From assembly GCF_004027225.2 (NCBI RefSeq), contig NW_022651105.1, positions 186,001 through 250,000 on the forward strand: DNA of 64,000 nt, written 5' to 3'. Source of the DNA: Strigops habroptila. Taxonomy: Eukaryota; Chordata; Aves; Psittaciformes; Psittacidae. This document shows, one piece after another, positions 1 through 10,599 of this stretch (position 1 is the stretch's first letter; every line of letters starts with the position of its first letter). Under the pieces are notes generated by a model. That model saw only the letters and a list, made by a program, of their open reading frames with translations. It was not told where the DNA came from and ran no database searches. Both the position numbers and the translations under genes were made by a program.

Positions 1-470
1 TACTCAGAGGATACAACAGAGGCCTGTGAGCTCCATTCACTTACTCAGAGGATACAACAGAGGCCTGGGAGCTCCGTTCACTTACTCAGAGGATACAAGA
101 GGCCTGTGAGCTCCATTCTCTTACTCAGAGGATACAACAGAGGCCTGTGAGCTCCGTTCACTTACTCAGAGGATACAACAGAGGCCTATGAGCTCCGTTC
201 ACTTACTCAGAGGATACAACAGAGGCCTATGAGCTCCATTCACTTACTCAGAGGATACAACAGAGGCCTGTGAGCTCCGTTCACTTACTCAGAGGATACA
301 ACAGAGGCCTATGAGCTCCGTTCACTTACTCAGAGGATACTACAGACAGCTTCACTACCAGCTCCATCCTCCTACTCAGAGGATACAACACAGGCTTGAC
401 TCCAGCTCCAAGTAGCTACAAGAGGCCTGACTTCTAGCTCCATCCTCTTACTCAGAAGATACAACACAGG
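1..470. repeat. 41-bp minisatellite
   Basis: About eight regular copies of a 41-bp unit containing TACTCAGAGGATACAACAG and AGGCCTGTGAGCTCC run head to tail from base 1. Three or four degenerate copies continue to about 560. The array is cut by the window edge. No gene is seen in it. Confidence 0.95.
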
Positions 471-574
471 CTGGACTATGAGCTCCATCCTCTTACAGAG
501 TGGATACAACGCAGGCCTGGCTTCTAGCTGTATACGCCTTCCTACTCAGAGGATACTCTCCACGCCGCCGTCCT

Positions 575-1565
575 CTCACTCTAGAAATGATACTAGTGGT
601 AATAACGGTGATAATAGTGGAAATAACAGTGCTAATAGTGGTAATAATGGTGATAATATACTAATAACAGTGCTAATACTGCTACTAGCAATGAAATACT
701 GGCAGTAATGATGAAAATACTACTACTAATGATGAAAATACTGGTAATAACAACAAAAATACCAGTAATAATGATGAAAATACTGGTAATAATGATGATA
801 ATACTACTAATAGTGACGAAAATACTGGAAATAATGATGATAATACTGCTAATAGCGACGAAAATACTGGAAATAATGATGATGATACTGGTAATAGTGA
901 TGAAACTACTACTAATAATGATGAAAATATGGGTAATAGCAGGGCAAATACTGGTAATAATAAAAATACTGATAATAATGATGAAAATACTGGTAATAAC
1001 AATGAAAATACTGGTGATAAGTATTAAAACACTGGTGGTAAGGATGAAAATACCCGGAATAGTGATGAAAATACGAGTAATAACGACGATAATACTGCTA
1101 ATAGCAATGAAAATACTGCTAATAACGATGAAAATACTGGCAATAATGATGAGTAGTATTAACAATGTAAATAGTGGTGACAATGACAAAAATACTGCTA
1201 ATAATGATGTTAATACTGCTAATAACGATGGAAATACTGCTAATAGTGACAGAAATACTGCTAATAGCGATGGAAACACTGGTTATAACGACGGAAATAC
1301 TGCTAATAACCATGGAAATAGTGGTGATAACGACGAAAATACTGCTAATAATGATGATAATACTGCTAATAGTGATGAAAATACTGGTTATAACGATGGA
1401 AATGCTGCTAATAACGATGGAAATGCTACTAATAATGATGCAAACACTCTTAATACTGATGCAAATACTCCTAATAATGATGCAAATACTCCTAATAATG
1501 ATGCAAATACAGATACTACCCATAATAACAATGATGATAAGGATAGGAGCACTAATAATAACTAA
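575..1565. repeat. 21-bp AT-rich minisatellite
   Basis: Roughly 45 copies of a 21-bp unit like AATACTGGTAATAATGATGA. Because 21 is a multiple of three, a stop-free unit stays open in the same frame. This gives long Asn-rich frames on plus and Ile/Ser-rich frames on minus. They have no splice or promoter context and I do not read them as genes. Confidence 0.93.
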
Positions 1566-1975
1566 TAAAACCAAAGATCAGCCCAATTATTGACACTGCA
1601 ACCAAGCGCCAGCACCAAAGTGGAGCCTTTCCCCATCCCAACAGCTCCAGAACATGACACTGGGAACACAAACCCTGGAGCTGCCTCAGTTTCCCTTGGG
1701 ATCAAACAAACCCAACTCATGGACACAACACAACCAGGAGCGACGGCGGCATTCCGATAGGAAAACCCCCCCGGAACGAGGGGAGGGTGGGATATAGGGA
1801 ATGACTGGAAGCAAACAAGAGGGAAAACCGCCGGGAATGGGTGAATTTGGGAATCAAGGAGCCTACGGAGCCCGCGGCCACCCGGCCGGGATTATCCATG
1901 GGAAAAGCTGGAATACCTGGAAGCGGAGCAGGGAAATGACAACTAGAAGAAGGGTTTGAGGAGCAGCCAACGTCC
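1566..1975. other. Unique sequence, no gene seen
   Basis: Non-repetitive, moderately GC-rich sequence between the 21-bp array and a minus-strand polyadenylation signal. No convincing exon was found. Confidence 0.5.
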
Positions 1976-1981
1976 TTTATT
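1976..1981 (-). terminator. Possible poly(A) signal on the minus strand
   Basis: TTTATT on plus reads AATAAA on minus, within GCTGAATAAAGGACG. It could end a short minus-strand transcript starting in the CpG island at about 2.5-2.9 kb. The hexamer alone is weak evidence. Confidence 0.35.
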
Positions 1982-2294
1982 CAGCTCGGGGGGTGGGGGG
2001 GGGGTGTTTAAGCATCCCAAAAACCACGTCGATCCCAAAATCCCACCCTGACTTTAACCAGGAGCAACCCCCCCCATGATCGGGAATGGCTCCGCTTGGC
2101 ATCGCTAGGCCGGAGCGCGGCATTCCCGGTTTTCCAGTGACACCCCGACAAGGGGTGTGGGGGGGGGGAGCTTAACCCCGATCTCCCACTTCCCCCCCGT
2201 GTGCATCCCATGGGAAGAGGAGGAGTGGGGTGGGGGGCACCCAACCGTTAACATACCCCCCCCATATCCTCCTCCAGGATAAGGCGCTTCCCGG

Positions 2295-2445
2295 TGGGAT
2301 ACGGGTTGGAATTGGGAGGGGGGTTGGGTTGGAATCGGGGGGTTTGGGTTGGAATTGGGGGGGTTTGGGTTGGAATTGGGGGGTTTGGGTTGGAATGGGG
2401 GGGTTTCGGGGTGCGGGTTGGATTGGGGGGGGGTTCAGGGTGCAT
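2295..2445. repeat. Short G-rich tandem repeat
   Basis: Five or six copies of a ~22-bp unit, GGGTTTGGGTTGGAATTGGG, with homopolymer G runs. It lies beside the CpG island and may form G-quadruplexes. Confidence 0.8.
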
Positions 2446-2489
2446 AAAGGGGGGGGATCGCAAAGCGACGTCTCCATAGAGGGGGGGGG

Positions 2490-2905
2490 CACATTGTGTC
2501 CCGCAACCGCGACCGCACCGGGAGGAAGAGGCTGGTCCGGGAGCGGGAGGAAGGGGAGGAGGGGGGGGGGGGGGGGAGGGCGAAGCGGCGGGGCCGGGCC
2601 GCGGGGCTGAGGCTCGGAGGGTGCGGGGTGAGGCGCAGGGAAGGGGAAGCGGCGGCGGCGGCGGCGGCCGGGCCGGGGGGAGCCGCCCCCGGTGGCCTCG
2701 GCCGCGGTTAAAGCGATTTAACGCGAAATCGCTGCATTGTGCGGGACTCACCGTGGTGTCTGAGCAGCGCCCGGCGCGGGGTCTCCCGGACATCCCCGCA
2801 CGGGCGGCGCACAGCGAGGACCCCGCCGGGCACCGACACTTAGAGGTTCAACGCGGTGCCTGATCCCAGCGCCGCTGCTCGAAGGAGGAGCCGGGAAGGG
2901 AGGCG
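2490..2905. promoter_or_regulatory. CpG island, possible minus-strand promoter
   Basis: Very CpG-rich block with GGC/GCG runs. On the minus strand a short open stretch starts at ATG (2791-2793), encodes 14 residues and meets a consensus donor (CACG|GTGAGT) at 2751/2752. With the minus-strand AATAAA at 1976-1981 this could be a small gene or a lncRNA. I could not find a convincing second coding exon, so only the island itself is well supported. Confidence 0.45.
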
Positions 2906-2939
2906 CGGAACGGGGCACCCCCGGAATGGGGGTGAGGAG

Positions 2940-3050
2940 AGGGGGGGAAAGGGAATGGGGGGGGGGGGGGTGACTGGGAAAGGGGGGGGTGAGAAACACA
3001 CACACACACACAAACACCGCCCCCCCCCGCACCCCCACACTGGGGCGGGA
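2940..3050. repeat. Poly-G tracts and CA microsatellite
   Basis: Homopolymeric G runs are followed by an ACACACACAC run at about 2997-3015 and C runs. Simple sequence only. Confidence 0.85.
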
Positions 3051-4200
3051 TTAGCATAGGGCACGCCCCCCCAGGGCACGCAGCGGCGCGGGCCACGCCC
3101 ACGCTCCATAGATGGCAAAAAGCACGCCCACTTGCCATATAAAGGGAGGACCACGCCCACTCTGCGCTCATATTAGCATAAGCCACGCCCTCCGACCAGT
3201 ACTAGCGTAAGCCACGCCCCTCCGGTCTCATATTAGCATACGCCACGCCCCTCCGCGCTCATATTAGCATACGCCATGCCCCCCCCGCTCTTATAGCAGC
3301 ATATACCACCCCCCAAGTCTATTTGAGCACACACCAGAGCCCCACACCAATGTATTAGCGTAAACCACGCCTTCATATGCATCTATTAGCATAAACCACG
3401 CCCCCACTGCGCTATAATGGCATAAACCATCCCCTGTGTGTACATATTAGGATAAGCCACGCCTCCCTGAGGATATATTAGCGGACACCACGCACCCCCC
3501 AAGTCTATTTGAGCACATAACGCAGCCCCATAACAGTGTATTAGCATAAGTCACTCCCCTATTAGCATAAACCACGCCCCTCTATGTCTTATTGGGCACA
3601 CGCCATGGCCCCACACCAATATAGTAGCATAGGCCACAGTCCCCACCCCTCTATTAGCATAAACCACTCCCCCAACTTCCATATAAGTGCACAGGACATC
3701 CCCCCCGCTGATATATTAGCATAAACCACGCCTCCATATCATATATTAGCATAGTCCACGCCCTCTCGACTTATTTTGGAACATTCCACAGCCCCACATC
3801 AATGTATTGGCATAGGCCGCGCCCCCAGTGATGCATATTAGCATACACCAAGCCCTTAATTAGCATAAACCACGCCCCCAAACTTACACATAACTGCACA
3901 TTATGGTCCCCCCACACCAATGCATTCGCATAACCCAAGCCCCTGACCATGTATAAGCATAAGCCACGCCCCCATCATAGGCACCACCCCATGCCCCACT
4001 CTTAGCATAAACCACACCCTCACTCCATGTATGGGGAGAAGCCACGCCCCCAAGCCCATTGATTGGCCTCCATCCCCTCATTAGCATACACCAGGCCCAT
4101 TTTTGCCAATAGAGTGGCATTCACACCCCATTCATTAGCATACGCCACTCCCCTTCCTCGCCTCATTTGCATTGACCACGCCCGCCCCCCCGGGTGCCAT
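3050..4200. repeat. Degenerate ATTAGCAT / CCACGCCC repeat field
   Basis: Some 20 loosely spaced units (about 50-60 bp) each pair ATTAGCATA with CCACGCCC or a close variant, as in ATTAGCATAAACCACGCCCC. CCACGCCC is a KLF/SP-type GC/CACCC box, and ATGCTAAT (its neighbour on the other strand) resembles a POU octamer. The field lies between two CpG islands. It may be only a diverged minisatellite, but it multiplies two recognisable binding motifs. Confidence 0.8.
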
Positions 4201-4985
4201 TCCCACCCCTGAACCCCAACATCCCCCAATGGGGGTTCCCTGCACCCCTCTCTCCCCCAACCAAATCCATCCTTTAGGTGCTACCGGGTCATTTCTCCCA
4301 TTAATTCCCGGCTCCTCATGACCAATAACGGGATAAAATTGGGATAATCCCCAGGACGGGAGGAGGGGGCCCCCCCCATTATCCATCCCGCAGCGGGGTT
4401 GATCCCGGTTTAAGGCGCACTGAGAGGCCGCGCTTCCCCATTTCCCACTGATTTAACACAGATTTCCTTGGAAAAGGGGAAATACTATTTAATAAGCACC
4501 AGGATCGGGGCAAAACGGGAAGAAAACACCCCCAAAACCCACCCCAGATTGCCGGATTTCGGCCGGATTTTGCCCTCGGTGAAGCCCGAAGCGGCGCCGG
4601 CGCCACCGGGCAGCCCAGCGCCCGGCCCAGCCCAGGGTCCTCCGCATCCCAATTCCAAACTGGTTGAGCCGGGGAGGAGGCTCCGCTTGGGATTGGCGAG
4701 GAACAGGCAGGGCCAAGCGTCGTCATTAGGCGCGTTCCATAGGGTTGAACAGGGAAAGGAATTCCAGGGCGAGGGGCCGGGCTTGGGGCTTTGTTGATAG
4801 CCCGGGATTGGCTGGATCGGGATCGCCGAGACAACATTCCCCATGGACATGGGGGGGTGGATTTTGAGGCATTTCGCTCTCCAACGCCGCTGCTCTTCGC
4901 TGCCGGGATCCCGCCGATCCGGGGCTGGAAGAACATCGGGACACGGAGCTGCTTAAGGAATGGGGGAGTGGGGGAAGGAGGCGAA
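4200..4985. other. No gene recognised
   Basis: Mostly unique GC-rich sequence. The minus strand stays open for up to 185 codons (4379-4936), but there is no family resemblance, start context or splice structure. I treat it as non-coding. Confidence 0.45.
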
Positions 4986-5690
4986 CCCCGAGCAGTTCCC
5001 AGTTGCTTTTAGGGATTCCCAGTTACTCCCAGTTGTCCCCAAAAGGGTTCCCAGTTACCTCCAGTAGCCCCCAGGGATTCCCAATGGCTTTTGAGGGGTT
5101 CCCAGTTACTCCCAGTTGCCCCCAGAGGCTCTTGAGGGGTTCCCAGTTACACCCAGAGGCTCTTGAGGGGTTCCCAGTTACTCCCAGTTGCCCTCAAAGG
5201 GGTTCCCAGTAGCCCCCAGAGGCTCTTCAGGGGATCCCAGTTACTCCCAGTTGCCCCCAGAAGGGTTCTCAGTGTCCTTCAGGGATTCCCGGTTACCTCC
5301 AGCAGCCCCCAGGGACTCCCAATGGCTTTCGAGGGCTTCCCAGTTACCCCCAAAAGGGTTCTCCGATGCCTTTAGGGGTTCCCAGTTACCCCAGTAGCAC
5401 CCAGAAGCTCTTGAGAGGTTCCCAGTTGCACCCAGAGGCTCTTGAGGGGACCCCAGTTACTCCCACTTGCCCCCAGAGGCTCTTAAGGGGTTCCCACTTA
5501 CCCCCAGAAGGGATCTCAGTTGCCTTTACGGCTTCCCAGTTACCTCCAGTAGCTCGCAGGGACTCCTAAAGGCTCTTGAGGGGTTCCCACTTGCTCCCCA
5601 ACGCTTCTGTGTTGCCCTGAGGGCTTCCCAGTAGCCCCCAGTCGCCTCCCCAAGGCTCTGGCATATTCCCAGTTCCCCTTCACGGACTCC
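4985..5690. repeat. ~40-bp minisatellite
   Basis: Imperfect copies of a unit built from GGGGTTCCCAGTTACTCCCA and GTTGCCCCCAGAGGCTCTTG, upstream of the SIPA1L3 promoter. Confidence 0.9.
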
Positions 5691-5899
5691 CAGTCGCTCC
5701 CGGCGGCTCCCCAGTGGTCCCAGCCCTCCCCAGGGGACCCTCAGCAGCTCCCAGTACCTACCTGGGCAGGTTGCAGAGAGCATCCCAGGGACCCCAGAGA
5801 ACCCCTAGAGCATCACAGAGACCCCCCAAGAGCATCCCAGGGACCAAAGTGGCTGGAAGCGGCCCCCATAGGGCTGAGCCCCCGCACACTCATCACACG

Positions 5900-6180
5900 C
5901 GCTCTTTACCCGCGGGAACCGCTCCCGTCCGCGCCCTTTATGCAAATGAGCGGCCAATCACACGCGAGCGTAGGCGGGACCCCGCCCACCCCTCCCGTAT
6001 GCAAATAACATCCCCCTCCCGCCTCGCTGATTGGCGAAAAGCCCCGCCCCTCCCCTCGAAGCCCCGCCCCATCCTCCCGCGCCAGGCCCCGCCCTCCGCC
6101 GCCGCCGCCGCGCGCTGCCCTGCCGCGCCGCCGCCTCGCCGCCGCCCCCCGATTGGCCCGTGCGCTCGCGCCGCCGGGTG
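5900..6180 (+). promoter_or_regulatory. SIPA1L3: SIPA1L3 CpG-island promoter and noncoding exon 1
   Basis: The octamer ATGCAAAT occurs twice (5940-5947 and 5999-6006). Each is followed by a CCAAT box, forward at 5954-5958 and inverted at 6030-6034, and then by GC boxes such as CCCCGCCC. A CpG-dense stretch ends in a consensus donor (CCGG|GTGAGA) after 6177, which would close a noncoding first exon. The doubled octamer-CCAAT-GC arrangement looks like a local duplication. Assignment to SIPA1L3 is by position and strand. The promoter may work in both directions. Confidence 0.65.
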
Positions 6181-6382
6181 AGAGACACCCCCCCCACACC
6201 CCCCCCCGCTCCCTCAGTCCCCCCCTGAGGCTCGGGGGGGACGGACGGGGAACGGGGCGCCGCCGCCGCCGCCGCCGAGCTCCGATCGGGCCTGGGCCCC
6301 GGCACGGCCTTTTTGGGGCCTGGAGGGTAACGGGAGGTGTCCCCGGCCAACCTCCGGGTCCCCGCTTCCTTCTCCCGTGCGG

Positions 6383-6456
6383 GGCTGCCGGGAGTTGTAG
6401 TGCTGAGGTACGGCCCGAGGCCTAGGCCGTGGGGAGGCGGGACTACAACTCCCAGC
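6383..6456. promoter_or_regulatory. Inverted pair of ZNF143/SBS-like motifs
   Basis: GGGAGTTGTAGTGC (about 6388-6403) and GGGACTACAACTCCCAGC (6439-6456) are inverted copies of the ACTACAACTCCCAG promoter motif bound by ZNF143 (Staf). They are about 40 bp apart, inside the CpG island and downstream of the exon-1 donor. They may mark an alternative start site. Confidence 0.6.
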
Positions 6457-6879
6457 GGCCCCCGGGATGGGGGGGGCCTCCCTCAGCCTTTGGGGGGGGC
6501 ACCACTGGGCCTTTGGGGGGGGTACCACTGGGCCTTTGGGGGGGGTATTGGGGGCTATGGGGCGGGGAGAGGCCAAAGCGTTCATGAAGGGGCTTATGTT
6601 TGGGGGGGCTGCTGCACTTGGGGGGGCCTGTGGAGGCCTAAAGCTCCTTACTGGGGGGGGGGGGCAAAGATTGGGGTCCCCCCATCATCAGCCGCTTTGG
6701 GGGGCACTTTCTGCACCCTGTGGTGGGGCAATGGGGGGGGCACCGTGTTATCCCCCCCCCCAGCACCCATAACCACCCCCTTCATGTGGACGCCCCCCCC
6801 CCCCCCCAGAACCCCCCCATGAGGCTGTTTCCCAACTTTCCTGCTGTTTATGGATCTGTTCCCTCTTTTCCTCCCTCAG

Positions 6880-6919
6880 CTCTGGACCAAGAGGGGCTGC
6901 GGCAGCATCGCTCTGGCAG
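6880..6919 (+). other. SIPA1L3: Candidate noncoding exon 2 of SIPA1L3
   Basis: A strong polypyrimidine tract and acceptor (CTTTTCCTCCCTCAG) is followed after 40 nt by the donor GCAG|GTAAAT. The piece has no usable ATG and lies on the SIPA1L3 strand between its promoter and first coding exon. It is therefore a likely 5' UTR exon, unproven without transcript data. Confidence 0.5.
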
Positions 6920-7139
6920 GTAAATCCTTTACCCCACTCCATGGGGATCTTGGGGGGGGGGGGAACAGAGGTTTTGGGGTTCCAAAGGCTGGGGGGGGAC
7001 TCAAAGGCCTGGTTTGGGCTGGGAGGGACACGGGGGGTTTGGGCCAGGACTCGATGGGGATCATAAATTCAACCCTTTGTTAAGATGAAGCTTGGTCGTG
7101 GCTCCCAAATCCCCCTTTCCAAAGCATCCCAATGGGGTT

Positions 7140-7620
7140 CTGGCATTGAAACCCCCCAGAACTGCCCCAAATATCCCCAGAACTGCCCCAAATACCGCCA
7201 GAACTGCCCCAAAACCTCATTTCACCCTCCAAAAAAATCCCAGAACCCCCCCAAACCCTCATTTCTTCCCCAACCCCTCCCATTTCCCCTCCAAAACACC
7301 CAGAATTGCCCCAAAACCACACATTTTCCCCCCAAACTCCCCCATTTTTTCCACCAGAACCTCTGTTTTCCCCCAAACCTCCTCATTTCTGCCCCAAAAC
7401 CCCCAGAACTGCTCTAAAACCCCCCATTCCCCCCCAAAAAACCCATTTCCCCCCCAAAAAGCCCCCAATTTTCCACCAAAATCCCCCATTTCCCCCCACA
7501 AATCCCCCATTTTCCCCCCAAAACACCCCATTCCCTCCCTAAAACCCCCATTTCCCCCCCAAAACACCCCATTCCCCCCCCCAAACCCCCCATTTCCCCC
7601 CGAGGGAGGAACACTCAGAT
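7140..7620. repeat. C-rich minisatellite in SIPA1L3 intron
   Basis: Irregular tandem repeats of CCCCAAAACCCCC / CCCATTTCCCCC type. The strand complementary to the coding strand is G-rich, with potential to form quadruplexes. Long frames on both strands are by-products of the repeat. Confidence 0.85.
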
Positions 7621-9550
7621 TCCCAAAGGTGGGAATTCTTTGGCCTTGTTTTGGGCTCAAAATGGGCCTTTTTGGGCACGGGAAGGGCTTGTTTGGGGGG
7701 GGGCACCCATGAGCCGGGTATGGAGCTGGCAGCGCTTCCCGCTGCCTCCTGCACGTTGGGACTTGCCTTTTCCTTCCCTTTTATCCCAGTTTTCCTTGGC
7801 TCTTGGGTTATTTAGTGGGATTTAGGGGGGGGGGGTTGAGGCTATTTAACAACTTCCAGCCACACTCGTGGCCTTTTCCCTTCGGATTTTCTGGAGCAGC
7901 AATCCCAGCTCCATCCCGAATCCCAGTGGGGTTGAGGCCATCGAGGTGGTGCTTGGATGTGTCGGCATTCCATCGGGAGCAGGGTGATCCCACCGCATTA
8001 AACGCTTCCTCTCTTCCTCCTCCCAGGATTCCTCAAGCTTGGAGCTGGGAATGCCATAGGAGCCTCCTCTTCCTCCTCCTGCTCTTCATCCCGACACCCG
8101 GGCCTCACCCGGCTTCTTTGGACATCCACACGCAGGGATTTATCCCAAGGGAAGGGATACAACAAGCTCCCTCCTAATTCCTTTGGAATTAGCCAAGCTC
8201 ATCCATAGACCTCATCTGCTATCCCAGAGATCCCGGCCTCGGGAATCCAGGCAAGTAGGAATTGGTCCCTATTCCCGACTATGTTTGTGCTGGAATAGTG
8301 CTAATTATCCCGTCTTCGTCAGATAACACCCGGATCAAGGTCCAGGTTGGGATGGATGCCGTCTTTTATTCCCGTTTTCCCTGTGGGATAATGAAGGGCG
8401 TCCTCATTGCCCACTAATGGGGATTATCGGGCTTTAATTACCCCCTAATTAAGGGCAGAATTCCCAACCTTTTCCTTTAATTGCTTCCTTAATTCCCCTT
8501 GCCTTTCCCTCGGGATGAGCATTGGGAAAACCGGGAATACCTCCCCCCCATCCCAAAAGGAGCCCGGGATGGTGCTTTATTCCCTGTGGGAAGCACTAAG
8601 GGAGGGAGGAGAAGCTCCTGGTGGATTGGGGGTGAGTTGGGATCAAGCTGGAAGCGGAAAGGCCCTTGGGGGGGGTTAAATCCCAGGTTTTAATGGGAAT
8701 TAGGTGGGATAAAGCCGGGAAGGGGTTAAATCCCATCCCACATCCCAGAGCAAAGCCTGTGGTTAACCATTAAAACCAATCTGGTTATTCATTAGCAGGG
8801 AAAGGGTTGGGCCCTGCTCCTGCAAAGGCAGCAGGATTGGCCTCAACATTCCCAAGTTTGGGATCAACTGGAGGAGCGGGATCAGCTGCAGGAGCAGGAT
8901 CCATCCCGGGGGGGGTGTTGAAGCCTTTTCCCTCATTTCTTATCCCAAATGACATCCCGGGGGGGTGATGGAGCATTGGGGGTGGTGCTCATCCCTCCAC
9001 TGGGATCCCTTGGGATGGTTCGGGATCCATCGGTGCCGGAGCCCCCAGGATTCCCCTTAAATCCCTGCAATGGATCCTTTAGGGATCCTTCTGCTTCCCT
9101 TTGGCACATAGAGCCTGGAGAGGGGGAGGCTCTTCCCACCTTTCCTAGGGAATAGGATGGGATTCCCTCCTGGATGGATTCCTGCTGGATAACGGTGGCA
9201 TTCCGTCACTTTTGGTCTTCCCAAACTTGATAGTGGAGGCTGGAAATGCCAAGTTGGGGGAGATTCCAGGAAGGAAAAGGGGGGGTATTCCCAAAACATG
9301 GAGCTTCTGCTGGGAGAGGTGAAACTGCTCCTGGTTTTCCTTCAAAAGTAGCTCCAAATCCATGAAAAAACCCGGGAAATGACAAGTTCTTCCATAAGTT
9401 GCCCTGAATCCTTCCCATTGGGATCATACAACATGGGAAGGGGGATCCCCTCATCCCTGGCTGCAGGTTTATGCTCCCGCATCCTGTGTTTTGGGAAGAG
9501 CATCCCGGGAATTCCATATCCTCGTGGGTACAAACCTCCTCCTGATGCTT
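7620..9550. other. Unique intronic sequence
   Basis: Non-repetitive SIPA1L3 intron sequence before the first coding exon. No second gene or RNA gene was recognised. Confidence 0.5.
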
Positions 9551-9554
9551 CATC

Positions 9555-9795
9555 TCCACGTCCAAGACTCCCTGAGGAACCTCAACAGCTCCATCCCTAT
9601 GTCCAGGACCCCCTGAGGAACCTCAAGAGCTTCATCCCTATGTCCAGGACCCCTTGAGGAACCTCAACAGCTCCATCCCTATGTCCAGGACCCCCTGAGG
9701 AACCTCAAGAGCTTCATCCCTATGTCCAGGACCCCCTGAGGAACCTCAACAGCTCCATCCCTACGTCCAGGATCCCCTGAGGAACCTCAACAAGC
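9555..9795. repeat. 41-bp minisatellite
   Basis: About six copies of a 41-bp unit containing CCCCCTGAGGAACCTCAACA and CTCCATCCCTATGTCCAGGA, directly before a CR1 fragment. Confidence 0.93.
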
Positions 9796-9954
9796 AGAAC
9801 TCAATACATGGATGAAGGATCTGGAGCAGGATTGAAGGTGCCGTGACCAAGCTTTTGGTGACACCCACCTGGAAGAAGCTGCTGTTGAGGGGGCTGGATG
9901 GATGGGAGCATCAGATGATGCCCTTCATGAGACCCCCCTTGATGTCCTGGTGTC

Positions 9955-10360
9955 CCCACCATCGGGAGGACATGGAGATGATGGAGCAAAGCCATGAGGG
10001 TGCTGAGGGGCTGGAGACACTGAGAACATTGCTCAGCCTGGAGAAGAGAAAGCTCCATAGAGACCTCAGAGCAGCTCCCAGTGCCTAAAGGAGCTACAGG
10101 AGACCTGGAGCAGGGCCTTGGACACGGGATGGAGGGATGGGATGAGGAGATGATGGAAGAGCTGGATGGGACCTTGGGATGAAGCTGTTCCCCATGAGGG
10201 TGCTGGGACACTGGGATGGATGGAGAAGGTTTGGCTGCTCCATCCCTGGCAGTGCTCAAGGAGCAGCCTGCCCCATGGAAGGTGTCCCTGGGGGTTGGAT
10301 CTGGATGATTCCAGCTCCTTCCCATCCCAACCCATCCCATGGCTCCATGATTCCAGTTGA
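9955..10360 (+). mobile_element. CR1 LINE 3' fragment
   Basis: Plus-oriented CR1 remnant recognised by its 3' landmarks: GACATGGAG, TGGAGAAGAGAAAG, GACCTCAGAGCAG, the GAGGGTG(C/G)TGGGACACTGG box, GCTCCATCCCTGGCAGTG and the final TGGATGATT. It is 5' truncated and internally rearranged, and ends about 110 bp before the acceptor of the first SIPA1L3 coding exon. Bases 10097-10347 match the reverse complement of 24399-24649 with only about four mismatches. Confidence 0.85.
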
Positions 10361-10469
10361 CACCCCCCCCGTTGGATTAGATGGACCTTTAATGGTCACT
10401 CCCAACCCAAACTGGTGACCCCCTCCCCTTCCACCCCCAACTAACCCTCTTCTCTGTCACCGCTGCAGG

Positions 10470-10599
10470 ATGGCCCCTCAGGCGTGAGCGGCAGCACCAT
10501 GCCCCGCGGCATTCCCAGCCCTCCCGGCATTCCCACCCGCGGGCTCCCGCCATGGCACCAGTGGCAATGAGTGGCTTCATCCCCGTCCCCGGACCATGA
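10470..10599 (+). promoter_or_regulatory. SIPA1L3: Three upstream ORFs before the SIPA1L3 start
   Basis: The exon begins at 10469 after the acceptor CACCGCTGCAG. Three short upstream reading frames follow: 10470-10487 (5 codons plus stop), 10499-10570 (23 plus stop) and 10552-10599 (15 plus stop). The last ends in an ATGA overlap with the main start codon at 10596, an arrangement that favours termination-reinitiation. Their presence is read directly; an effect on translation is inference. Confidence 0.7.

Noticed and set aside
2752-2793. MSGRPR start resembling GSK3
   Set aside because: Only six residues agree, the following residues do not, and no kinase exon is present.
4379-4936. 185-codon minus-strand frame
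   Set aside because: No family resemblance, no splice sites and GC-driven openness.
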